The translations under genes were made by a program, and so were the position numbers. DNA of 64,000 bases from NORP309 sp964352735 (GTDB lineage Bacteria > Pseudomonadota > Gammaproteobacteria > Xanthomonadales > Marinicellaceae): contig CAYGTC010000015.1 of assembly GCA_964352735.1 (NCBI GenBank), forward strand, positions 13,618 to 77,617. The letters are read 5' to 3'. Positions 1 through 8,363 of the stretch are shown one piece after another (within the stretch, counting starts at the first letter, position 1; each line of letters starts with the position of its first letter). A model generated the notes under the pieces. It worked only from the letters and a program-made list of their open reading frames with translations. It was not told the origin of the DNA and did not search any database.

Positions 1-127
1 TTTTTAAATTGGTTTAAACAAGTCACTAGATTTTGTTCAGTGCTTATTTTTAAATTTGATTCTAATGTATGGTTAATATTTTATTTTTCAAGAGCCTTAG
101 TTGTGGTCTCTTAGGTTATTTCTGCGC

Positions 128-739
128 TTATTTACTGACTACAACCATCGCAGGTCTGATCAAACGGCCATTTAAAACATAACCTTTCTGATATACATCA
201 ACTATGGTATTGGGCTCTAACTCAGGGTTAGGTACTTGTGTCATCGCTTCATGAAACTCTGGGTTGAATTTTTCACCTTCTGGATTCAAAATTTCCATAC
301 CATTTTCAGTCAACACCTTTAAGAAAACTTTCTGCGTCATTTCAGTGCCCTCAATCATTTGTTGTGCAGTGACTTCACAGTTTTCACTTTTACTGACTTC
401 CAAAGCTTTATCCATGCTATCTGCTACAGGTATTAATGCCTTGGAAAATTTATCCAAAGAATATTTGCGCAAGTTGTCTAATTCTCGTGCATTGCGCTTT
501 TTCATGTTGTCCATTTCTGCGCGCAAACGCATGATTTCTTCAGTAAGTTTTTTTACTTCTTTAGAGTCATCACTGCCAGACTCCTCCACGTCTTGCTCAA
601 CATCATCCACAGCTTCTTCTATTGCTTCATCGCTTTGTTCTAGCGCATCTTCTTCAACAGTATCATCAACGGCTTTTTCAACAACTTCCTCAACAACAAC
701 TTCCTTTTCTACTTCTTTTTTTTCTGTTTCATCATTCAT
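128..739 (-). CDS. grpE: Nucleotide exchange factor GrpE
   Basis: Cytoplasmic co-chaperone that releases ADP from DnaK. The 203-residue protein has a long acidic, Glu/Val-rich N-terminus (about residues 1-60), a coiled-coil dimerisation helix (about 65-110, EIMRLRAEMDNMKKRNARE) and the C-terminal beta domain with the family signature around NPEFHEAMTQVP and the ending GRLIRPAMVVVSK. I chose the ATG at 739 (MNDETEKK); the reading frame extends six codons upstream but without an ATG. It is divergent from recN, as in many gammaproteobacteria, and the two share a 67-bp promoter region. No dnaK is visible; it could lie beyond the left edge. Confidence 0.96.
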   Translation of the reverse strand: MNDETEKKEVEKEVVVEEVVEKAVDDTVEEDALEQSDEAIEEAVDDVEQDVEESGSDDSKEVKKLTEEIMRLRAEMDNMKKRNARELDNLRKYSLDKFSKALIPVADSMDKALEVSKSENCEVTAQQMIEGTEMTQKVFLKVLTENGMEILNPEGEKFNPEFHEAMTQVPNPELEPNTIVDVYQKGYVLNGRLIRPAMVVVSK

Positions 740-806
740 CTTGGTAATTCTCAACAATATAGATACAATAACAGCCCGTTATATAGTGTTACCCTGAAAT
801 TTTTCA

Positions 807-2477
807 ATGTTGAAATCGCTTTTTATTAAAAATTACGTCTTAATTGAGCAATTGGATTTAGACTTCGCCGAAGGTTTCCACGTTTTTACTGGTGAAACTG
901 GCGCTGGTAAATCCATCATTGTCGGTGCTTTATCACTCATTTTGGGTAATAGAGCGGATTATTCAGTGATCAGAAATACCGAAAAAAAATGTGAGATCAG
1001 TGCTCTATTTGATATCAGTAAAAATCAAGCTGCTCAGCAATGGCTTGTTGAACAAGACATTGATCATAATGATGAAATTGAATGCCGCCGAGTCATCAGT
1101 GCCGATGGACGTTCTAAATCTTGGTTAAATGCCAGACCTTGTAATAATGCCAGTATGAAACACATCGGTAGTCTATTGGTTCAAATACACGGCCAACACG
1201 ACCAGATCAAGTTACACAATAGCAAATACCAATTGTCAATCATAGATGATGCAGGGCAATATGGTGACTTGCACAATAAAGTTTCACAACTGGCACATGA
1301 ATGGCAACAGGTCAACAAAGACCTCAAAAACATTGAATTGGCAGGCGCTTTGAATGAATCCGACAGCCAACTATTGCGCTATCAGTTAGATGAATTACAA
1401 CAATTGAATTTAATTGAAAACGAACTGGATGAGTTACACGCTCAACAAAAAGCCTTAACAGGTGCAGTTGGCACATTAAAAAACATTGAGCATTCCATTA
1501 CCCTATTAAATGGCGATCATAACAACAGTAATCTATCCCAAAACATCGCTGAAATCATCAGTTCACTATCTGAGATTGATAGCATCGACCTGGATGAAAT
1601 TCTCAATATGTTAGAAGAGGTCAGTATTAACCTCAACGAAATTGAATCTCAATTACAAACCACTCATGAACACATTGAAGTCAACCCAGAAAAACTGCAT
1701 ACAGTCGAAAATCGCCTTGAAAGTATTTATCAAATGGCCAGAAAACACCAAGTCAATGCTGAAACGCTTTACCAACACCAACAAGAACTGGCAAGCAAAT
1801 TAGAATTGAATGATGCTCAAAAGTCACAAAGACAACGACTCATCAAACAACAACAACAGTTGATTGCACAATACCACAAACAATCTCAATTGCTTTTCAA
1901 AGCACGTAAAAAAACCGCTGGAATTTTTCAAAAACAAGTGACGGATATCATCCAACAAATGGGATTGGGAAAAGCTGAGTTTATGGCAGAGATTACTCAT
2001 GATGATGAACTGACAATACACCCAAATGGGCAAGACATTTGTCACTTTACCGTAAGAATGAATGTTGGGCAAAGTGCACAAAAAATGTCATCCACTGCAT
2101 CTGGCGGAGAGCTCTCACGGATAGCTTTGGCCATTGAAATATGTAAAAAACACGATTTGCAATCAACAAGCTTCGTTTTTGATGAAGTAGATTCGGGCAT
2201 TGGTGGTGCTGTGGCTGAAACAGTCGGTAAGTTGATGAGAACACTCAGCAAAAATCAGCAAGTATTTGCTGTCACACATTTACCTCATGTGGCTGGTTTA
2301 GCCCATCAACATTACCAAGTCAGTAAAACAGAAGTTAAAAACAGCACAGAATCTCAGGTTATACTATTGGATGAGCAAGAGAGAATACATGAGTTGGCCC
2401 GCATGCTTGGGGGTTCTCAAATTACTCAAGCCACTTTGGAACAAGCGCAGTCATTTATCAGCGCTTCAAACAATTAA
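807..2477 (+). CDS. recN: DNA repair protein RecN
   Basis: SMC-like ATPase that acts in recombinational repair of double-strand breaks. The 556 residues match the family length. The start MLKSLFIKNYVLIEQL and Walker A motif GETGAGKS (about residues 29-36) are typical, and IHGQHDQ lies near residue 130. A central coiled-coil stretch spans about 150-370. The C-terminal half has the ABC signature STASGGELSR and Walker B FVFDEVDSGIGG, followed by the VTHLPHVA switch. It ends 8 bp before the end of the convergent protease gene. RecN is usually SOS-induced; I could not identify a LexA box in the short upstream region. Confidence 0.97.
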   Translation: MLKSLFIKNYVLIEQLDLDFAEGFHVFTGETGAGKSIIVGALSLILGNRADYSVIRNTEKKCEISALFDISKNQAAQQWLVEQDIDHNDEIECRRVISADGRSKSWLNARPCNNASMKHIGSLLVQIHGQHDQIKLHNSKYQLSIIDDAGQYGDLHNKVSQLAHEWQQVNKDLKNIELAGALNESDSQLLRYQLDELQQLNLIENELDELHAQQKALTGAVGTLKNIEHSITLLNGDHNNSNLSQNIAEIISSLSEIDSIDLDEILNMLEEVSINLNEIESQLQTTHEHIEVNPEKLHTVENRLESIYQMARKHQVNAETLYQHQQELASKLELNDAQKSQRQRLIKQQQQLIAQYHKQSQLLFKARKKTAGIFQKQVTDIIQQMGLGKAEFMAEITHDDELTIHPNGQDICHFTVRMNVGQSAQKMSSTASGGELSRIALAIEICKKHDLQSTSFVFDEVDSGIGGAVAETVGKLMRTLSKNQQVFAVTHLPHVAGLAHQHYQVSKTEVKNSTESQVILLDEQERIHELARMLGGSQITQATLEQAQSFISASNN

Positions 2478-2485
2478 AGGGTAAA

Positions 2486-3988
2486 TCATCCACCCGTGCG
2501 GGTGCGTTGAGTCCTTTCTATTTGTCTTTGTTGACGAATCTCACGATCACTGATGAGGTTTTCATAAGCAATAATGCGTGCTTCTATTCTGGCTCTTTGG
2601 TAATAATCCAAATCCTCTTTAAGGATGTTTTTTAATATTCTCACCGCACTGTAATTGTTATTGATATGGTGTTCTCTGGTTGCCAATGCTTCGTTGGCTT
2701 CTATGCTTCTGCCCAAGTTTTGGTTGGTGACAGCCAATATACGGTAATAATTGGGCTTATCGGGATAGAGTTGTACCAGTTTACGTGCCAAATCACGTGC
2801 CAACTTATTATCTTTATAATCTTTTGTTCTGATCAACATTCGGATATAGGGCTCTATAACAATTGGGCTGTCCGGATAAAAGCTGTACAGTTTGCTAAAT
2901 TCTTCACTGCCTTTATTTAGGCTAATACCTGCAATGATATTGGCCTTGAGTACATTCACCATCAAAGCAACTTCATCGATGATTTCAATGGTATTGACCA
3001 CCTTTAATGCTTGATTGAATTTTCCTGCGTAATATAAAGATAAAGCGTAACCATAAGTTTCTGCATCTGTGATTTCATCACGCAGTTTGTCATTGAATAA
3101 TTTTTTATAGTATCTCACATTATCCAATTGTAAGTCCTTGGTTAACACGCGAACGCGTTCTTTAACATATGGATACAGTGCTGATTCAGTATGACTTTCT
3201 GAATTCATCGTTTGTGCTCGGTTTTTTGCCTCGGTCACACGATTAATCGATAAAGGGTGGGTGCGCATGTACTCAGTCGGTTGAAAACGCTGATCAAGGG
3301 GTTTTTCCCGCATCAATTTTTCAAAAAAGCCAGACATACCCAATGGGTTGAATCCAGCTGTGTTCAATGTTTCAATACCTACTCTATCCGCTTCATATTC
3401 ATTGGCTCTTGTATAATTAATCAACGATTGTTGTTGTAGTGAAGTTACTGCCGTGGCGATCGCGATTGGTGCATCACCTGAACTGCTACCGCGGGCCGCG
3501 GCAGCAGCACCAAGTAAACCAATGATCATTGGTATTGTATTTTTCTTAGAATTTGCATAAGATCGTGAAATGTGTCTTTGAGTAGCATGGGCAATTTCGT
3601 GAGCCATCACTCCTGCTAACTCACTCTCAGTTTCTGAACGCAGAAGTAGGCCACTGTAAATAACGATCAACCCGCCTGGATAGGCTGAAGCGTTGATGAC
3701 ATTTTGGTTGACTAAGAAAAAATCAAACGGAGATTCTGGATTTTCTGAATGAGCAGCAAGCCGATAACCAAGTTGTTCAATGTAATCAGCAATGATGGGG
3801 TCTAACATGACCAGGTCGTATTGATAAATCTGATTGACGATGGTTTGCCGTATCTCTGCTTCTTGAATTTTAGACAGCACTACGTCTGAAGGTGAACCAA
3901 GATCGGGCAAATTAAAATCTTTGGCATAAAGATCGCTTGCAAAAAACCAGAGTATGGCTAAAATTATCAATCTATTTATTAAATTCAT
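2486..3988 (-). CDS. bepA: Periplasmic M48 metalloprotease with TPRs, BepA-like
   Basis: Likely periplasmic chaperone/protease for outer-membrane protein assembly (BepA/YfgC family). The ATG at 3988 gives MNLINRL plus a hydrophobic segment and a signal peptide ending near DLYA. The zinc motif HEIAH is at about residues 130-134 and the third ligand lies in NEYEADRVG. An Ala/Gly-rich hydrophobic loop follows the active site, and TPR-like helices fill about 270-450. The C-terminus is a basic tail (RQQRQIERTQRT). The 500-residue length fits BepA (about 487 in E. coli). A reading frame 10 codons longer exists but would disrupt the signal peptide. Assignment as BepA rather than another M48-TPR paralogue is by architecture. 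Confidence 0.88.
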   Translation of the reverse strand: MNLINRLIILAILWFFASDLYAKDFNLPDLGSPSDVVLSKIQEAEIRQTIVNQIYQYDLVMLDPIIADYIEQLGYRLAAHSENPESPFDFFLVNQNVINASAYPGGLIVIYSGLLLRSETESELAGVMAHEIAHATQRHISRSYANSKKNTIPMIIGLLGAAAAARGSSSGDAPIAIATAVTSLQQQSLINYTRANEYEADRVGIETLNTAGFNPLGMSGFFEKLMREKPLDQRFQPTEYMRTHPLSINRVTEAKNRAQTMNSESHTESALYPYVKERVRVLTKDLQLDNVRYYKKLFNDKLRDEITDAETYGYALSLYYAGKFNQALKVVNTIEIIDEVALMVNVLKANIIAGISLNKGSEEFSKLYSFYPDSPIVIEPYIRMLIRTKDYKDNKLARDLARKLVQLYPDKPNYYRILAVTNQNLGRSIEANEALATREHHINNNYSAVRILKNILKEDLDYYQRARIEARIIAYENLISDREIRQQRQIERTQRTRTGG

Positions 3989-4212
3989 TTTTGAGGCCTT
4001 TGGATAACTTGACAGCAAAAGAACAGTGATATTTTCGAAACTGAAAAAAATAGTGCACAGGATAATGGCTCAATAGCCAAATCATTGGCACAAATGCTGG
4101 TTTTAATCATTATTCGCTCATCACTATGTGGTTATGTAAAAGTTTCTTCATCATAAATGATACCATTCTATCTATAGGACAGGCAAAGTTGTGTTAAATT
4201 GCAGAAAAACCC

Positions 4213-4536
4213 ATGAAATATTCAATTTTTATTCATCCAAACACTGAAAAATCATCTGCAGCCTCGCATGCCATCAATTTCATCAATGCACTTTTACGCA
4301 AAAAACACCAAATTACAGGTGTATTTTTTTATGGCCATGCCGTTAATTGTGCTTTTAATTTTGATCTAGCATGGCAAAACATCTTTGAACAAAACATAAA
4401 AATTTCTGCTTGTTCGACCATTGCGGAAAATTATTTAGAAAATGGTCAGACTGTCATGAGTTATGTTAAACTCAATGGACTTGGACAATGGATGGATGAT
4501 CAACTGACAGCAGATAAAAGGATAGAGTTTGTATGA
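4213..4536 (+). CDS. tusD: Sulfurtransferase subunit TusD (DsrE family)
   Basis: Sulfur carrier of the TusBCD complex, which relays persulfide sulfur from TusA to TusE for 2-thiolation of U34 in tRNA. The protein is 107 residues, short for TusD (about 128). It starts MKYSIFIHPN and carries the conserved GVFFYGHAVN stretch and a candidate active cysteine in KISACSTIAENY. Its stop overlaps the start of the next gene by 4 bp. The order D-C-B-E is the standard gammaproteobacterial arrangement. The conserved basic C-terminal region of longer homologues is abbreviated (ending GQWMDDQLTADKRIEFV). Confidence 0.9.
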   Translation: MKYSIFIHPNTEKSSAASHAINFINALLRKKHQITGVFFYGHAVNCAFNFDLAWQNIFEQNIKISACSTIAENYLENGQTVMSYVKLNGLGQWMDDQLTADKRIEFV

Positions 4537-4832
4537 ATGCTGTGGCCTTAATTTCCCAAAACCCGAGTGATCAACAACAAAGCGCATGGCAGTATGATAA
4601 GGTGATGGCGGCGATTGCTTTTGATATAGATTTGATTGTGGTTTTTATCGAAGAAGGGCTTAAGCAAATACAAAATAACAAAGCATGGAAAAGTCTCGAT
4701 TTATATGGGGTAGAGCAGGTTTTTTATGTCTCAGAAACACCCTTGGATCATTCATTATTGTTATTTAAAGTTGAACAAATCAATTCAGCGCAATTGAGTG
4801 ACTTGATTGCCAATACAGAGATGGTGCTATGA
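4533..4832 (+). CDS. tusC: Sulfurtransferase subunit TusC (DsrF family)
   Basis: Structural subunit of the TusBCD heterohexamer. The 99-residue protein has the DsrE/F-like fold pattern (MNAVALISQNPSDQQQSAWQ, then AIAFDIDLIVVFIEEGL). It is shorter than E. coli TusC (119 residues) and diverged, so the call rests on position as much as on sequence. It is translationally coupled to tusD (ATGA overlap at 4533) and to tusB (ATGA overlap at 4829). Confidence 0.85.
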   Translation: MNAVALISQNPSDQQQSAWQYDKVMAAIAFDIDLIVVFIEEGLKQIQNNKAWKSLDLYGVEQVFYVSETPLDHSLLLFKVEQINSAQLSDLIANTEMVL

Positions 4833-5089
4833 ATCATAACACTTTACATTTGTGTCATCTGGATGAGGTCAAATGCATCAAAACATACTGTAAATTGATT
4901 AAGAAAGATGATGCTGTTATTTTCTATACAAACCATCTAACATATCAACAAAAAAATAAAATTGAAATGCAATTTAAAGGACATGCTCACTATTTCATAT
5001 GTGATAACGACAATAGACTGTCTACCATTACTTATGATAACTGGGTTGATTTGGTGGATCAATATGCAAAAACGTTCAGTTGGAAATAA
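4829..5089 (+). CDS. tusB: Sulfurtransferase subunit TusB (DsrH family)
   Basis: Third subunit of TusBCD. The 86-residue protein starts MNHNTLHLCHLDEVKC and has a central KKDDAVIFYTNHLTY, matching the DsrH pattern in which a short hydrophobic strand follows a polar segment. The family length is about 95. It overlaps tusC by 4 bp and is followed by tusE after 2 bp. The family is weakly conserved, so context carries much of the assignment. Confidence 0.85.
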   Translation: MNHNTLHLCHLDEVKCIKTYCKLIKKDDAVIFYTNHLTYQQKNKIEMQFKGHAHYFICDNDNRLSTITYDNWVDLVDQYAKTFSWK

Positions 5090-5091
5090 TC

Positions 5092-5421
5092 ATGAGCCAA
5101 GATACTTTAAAAAAAATCAGTCTAGACGACCATGGTCATTTATGTCATTATACAGACTGGGACACATCAATAGCAGAAGCGCTGGCAACACAAGACGGGC
5201 TTGATTTAACTGATGAACATTGGCAGATAATAAATGTGGTACGTGATATCTACCTGCAAACAGAAACTACACCACCCATGCGTTTGTTAATTAAAGCCAT
5301 CAAAAAACAATTGGGCGAACAGTTAGCAAACTCCAGGCATCTTTATCGGTTATTCCCCGACGGTCCAGTGCGTTTGGCCAGCAAATATGCAGGGTTACCC
5401 AAACCCAAACATTGTATGTGA
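5092..5421 (+). CDS. tusE: TusE/DsrC-family sulfur carrier
   Basis: Accepts persulfide from TusBCD and passes it to the tRNA 2-thiouridylase MnmA. The 109-residue protein has exactly the E. coli TusE length and its catalytic Cys at residue 108 in the C-terminal GLPKPKHCM. Conserved DWDTSIAEALA, LTDEHWQIINVVRDIY and PPMRLL motifs are present. Dissimilatory DsrC proteins carry a second cysteine 11 residues before the last one; here that position is Ser (ASKYAGLPKP). This supports a tRNA-thiolation role rather than sulfur-oxidation DsrC. The start at 5092 is two bases after the tusB stop. Confidence 0.95.
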   Translation: MSQDTLKKISLDDHGHLCHYTDWDTSIAEALATQDGLDLTDEHWQIINVVRDIYLQTETTPPMRLLIKAIKKQLGEQLANSRHLYRLFPDGPVRLASKYAGLPKPKHCM

Positions 5422-5483
5422 GGTGTATTGATTGTCCATCAACATTTATATATTAGCCCTTTCTTGTTACCACTGAGTCCAGT

Positions 5484-8363
5484 CTATACTTGTGCTGGGT
5501 TAATAATAGAGTTGCTGTTGTGATTTTTGATTACTAGCATTTTCAATTCTTCAAATGGAATGGCTTTACTGAAGATAAATCCTTGAAAAGTCTCGCAGCC
5601 CAAACTTTGCAAGAACTCCAATTGTTCAGATGTTTCAACACCTTCAACCACAATATTTAAATTTAATTTCTTAATCATGAGAACAATGGCTTCAATTAAT
5701 GTTTCAGAATTCTCATTATTGCCAATTTTATTCACAAATGATTTATCCAGTTTGACTATATCGATTGGCATCCGTGTCAAGTATTTCAATGAGGAATAAC
5801 CCGTACCAAAATCATCAATAGCGATATGAAAGCCCATCGCTTTCAATTCATTTAATTTTGGCAAAACATCTTCAAGTTGACCAACTCCAATTGATTCAGT
5901 CAGCTCTAAAATAATCATGTTTGGATCTATATCATATTTTTTACTTGCCGAACTTAACAGTTCTATAATTTTGGTGTTACTGAATTGAAATAAACTGATA
6001 TTGATGGAGATTGGCAAAAGTGTCATTTCATCGTGGGGCCATTGACTGATTTGTTCAAATATATTGTCGATTATCCACTCACTGAGTTCAATGATAAAAC
6101 CCGTTTCCTCAGCCATGTCAATAAATGAACCCGGATAAACCAAACCTACCTTTGGATGATTCCAACGCAATAGTGCTTCTAACTTAACAATGTTTTTATT
6201 CACATCAAACATCGGCTGGTAATACATTTCAAACTCTTGATTGAGCAATGCAGTTTTGAGCGACTTTTCTACCCGTAAACGTTTATTGGCCAGCTCTTGC
6301 ATTTCTGGTTTGAAAAACTTGATCGCACTGTTACCCTCAGTTTTCGAGGTATACATGGCAATATCAGCTTGTTGAATGATTTCTTCTGGTTTGTCTGAAT
6401 CGTGAGGAAAAATACTGATGCCGACACTAAAAGAAGTATAAAAACTGTGCCCATCAATATTAAAAGGGTCCATGGTAAACTTTTGAATATTGCGCGCTAT
6501 GGTATTGGCATCTTGTTGGGCCTCCTCTAGAGATTGATGAGGTTTATTCAATAAGACCACAAATTCATCCCCTCCAAATCGTGAAGGTATCACCTCTGCA
6601 TTGGCCATTTTTTCTAAACGATGACCAATCTTTTTCAGCAATTGATCTCCAAAATAATGCCCCATTGAATCATTCAATACTTTAAATCTATTCAAGTCTA
6701 AAAATAAAACCGCACCATAAGCATTCGATTTTATGGCTTTTTTTATAGCACTGGATAAGTACTCCATAAATAGCACTCGATTCGGCAATTGTGTCATTTC
6801 GTCATAATAGGCCAATTGTGATATCTTTATGGCATTTTCTTGATCTTTGGTTACATCAATTTTCATACCAAAGACCTCAATATTTCCATCAACACGATTG
6901 GTTGAAATAAAATCCTTGAACCAAATGATATCACCATTTTTACAATTCAAACGATACTTCAAAACAAATCGATTACCAGACTTAACCCCTTCAATATATT
7001 GCGACAAGATCAAACTCTTATCATCTGGGTGAACAATTTTATTCCAAATCGTATCTAAATCAATCACATCAGTTTTATCATATCCCAAAAGATTAACCAA
7101 TTCGTCACTCATATAGGTCAACTTTTTATCTCCTCTGGTGTGTTTCCAAAAGATGACCGGTTGTACCTCTATCAATCTTTTATAGCGCCTTTCTCGATCA
7201 ATCAATATTTTATTAAGAGTTTGAATTTCTTTGGTTCTTTCTTTAACTTTATAATTGATTAATATATTGCGACCTGTAATCACCAAAAGCCCAGCACTCA
7301 ACAGTGCTGAAAATAAGAAACCTGCAGATAACAACCACCAAGTTAGCTTGATCCCATTAGCCATGTAATAACCTGATGTCGCATAAGCTTCAATTTCCCA
7401 AAGATGCTCAGATATATCACAAAGTCTGCTTGCTTTAGCTACATCAGAGAGTTTAATCAATCGTTGCGCATCAAAGATGGTTACTTTGCCACTTTTCTCA
7501 TGAGAATAAATAATAAAATGAATGTCCTTTAATTGCTCATCCTTAATCACTTCATGAGAATCTTCTGAAAACAATTTATTCATTTTAGCGACCAATTCCT
7601 TCTGGGGCGTTCTGTGTAAATGTGACAGGTCATCCGAGAGCTTAGTCATCATGATATCAACCAATTGTGCTGCATGTTTATCCAGTGATTCAATCACTTT
7701 CTTTTTTTCTAGATCTTTCAGGTTGAACGCAACTATAAACAATAAACTTAATGTGATGCTCACTGGAACAAAGGTTTTCCATAGCCTAGGCTTCCAGATT
7801 TCCCTTGGCTTTTTGAAAAACAAAAACATGATTGGCAAGATAATCACTATCCCTACCGCATCACCAAACCACCAGGCTAGCGTGTTACTGATTATCGCAT
7901 CCTTATTTATCAATCCACTATAATAAAGGATAAAAGTTGAAAACGAAGATGAAAATAAGGCCGGTATAATGCCTGCAAAAACAAACAATTTGGCCACAGA
8001 AGTTGAGGTCAGATAACGATTGGAGTGTCCTAAATGTGTTTTGACCAAATAAGCACTGATCAGGCTTCTTAAGATAGCAACAGCCAATAAAAACAAGTAG
8101 GCAACTAAATATTTGGGCCCATTAGGTAGGTCGTCGAATCGGTAAAGGTTGATGTTGACAAAAACTTCACCAATAATGATGGCAGGAATAAAGCGATAAC
8201 CACATAAGATTAATACCGCAGCACCAATGCCAGCTGCTGGCCAAATTGGCGCAGCAAAAGTTGATGGAATGATTAAAGAAGAGGCAGCAATACTTAAGAC
8301 GTAGAATATTACCACAATTAACAAGGTGTGGAAAAAATAACGTATTATATGACTATTACTCAA
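5484..8363 (-). CDS. MASE1-PAS-GGDEF-EAL c-di-GMP turnover protein
   Basis: Membrane-bound sensor that probably makes and/or degrades cyclic-di-GMP. The order in the 959 residues is: a MASE1-type multispan sensor (about 1-300, with PIWPAAGIGAA and a further helix near 345-370), a PAS/PAC domain (about 390-510, LLGYDKTDVIDL), a GGDEF domain with an intact RFGGDEF, and an EAL domain with EALLRW, ILELTES and DDFGTGYSSLKYL. The RxxD inhibitory site just before GGDEF is absent (EVIPSRFGGDEF). All visible catalytic motifs are intact, so either activity is possible. Its start overlaps the end of the UnbV-type gene by 8 bp, which places it as last gene of the nitrilase/cytochrome operon and suggests coupled expression. 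Confidence 0.93.
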   Translation of the reverse strand: MSNSHIIRYFFHTLLIVVIFYVLSIAASSLIIPSTFAAPIWPAAGIGAAVLILCGYRFIPAIIIGEVFVNINLYRFDDLPNGPKYLVAYLFLLAVAILRSLISAYLVKTHLGHSNRYLTSTSVAKLFVFAGIIPALFSSSFSTFILYYSGLINKDAIISNTLAWWFGDAVGIVIILPIMFLFFKKPREIWKPRLWKTFVPVSITLSLLFIVAFNLKDLEKKKVIESLDKHAAQLVDIMMTKLSDDLSHLHRTPQKELVAKMNKLFSEDSHEVIKDEQLKDIHFIIYSHEKSGKVTIFDAQRLIKLSDVAKASRLCDISEHLWEIEAYATSGYYMANGIKLTWWLLSAGFLFSALLSAGLLVITGRNILINYKVKERTKEIQTLNKILIDRERRYKRLIEVQPVIFWKHTRGDKKLTYMSDELVNLLGYDKTDVIDLDTIWNKIVHPDDKSLILSQYIEGVKSGNRFVLKYRLNCKNGDIIWFKDFISTNRVDGNIEVFGMKIDVTKDQENAIKISQLAYYDEMTQLPNRVLFMEYLSSAIKKAIKSNAYGAVLFLDLNRFKVLNDSMGHYFGDQLLKKIGHRLEKMANAEVIPSRFGGDEFVVLLNKPHQSLEEAQQDANTIARNIQKFTMDPFNIDGHSFYTSFSVGISIFPHDSDKPEEIIQQADIAMYTSKTEGNSAIKFFKPEMQELANKRLRVEKSLKTALLNQEFEMYYQPMFDVNKNIVKLEALLRWNHPKVGLVYPGSFIDMAEETGFIIELSEWIIDNIFEQISQWPHDEMTLLPISINISLFQFSNTKIIELLSSASKKYDIDPNMIILELTESIGVGQLEDVLPKLNELKAMGFHIAIDDFGTGYSSLKYLTRMPIDIVKLDKSFVNKIGNNENSETLIEAIVLMIKKLNLNIVVEGVETSEQLEFLQSLGCETFQGFIFSKAIPFEELKMLVIKNHNSNSIINPAQV

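Noticed and set aside
264..797. Long open frame on the plus strand opposite grpE
   Set aside because: Ser/Thr-rich antisense shadow of the acidic grpE N-terminus; grpE itself is unmistakable.
2491..2504. Short hairpin cacccg/cgggtg between recN and the protease gene
   Set aside because: No T-run and it lies within the protease C-terminal codons, so not a convincing terminator.
5092..5421. Possible dissimilatory DsrC and sulfur oxidation cluster (dsrEFHC)
   Set aside because: The second DsrC cysteine is Ser and length matches TusE exactly; no dsrAB or rdsr genes are nearby.
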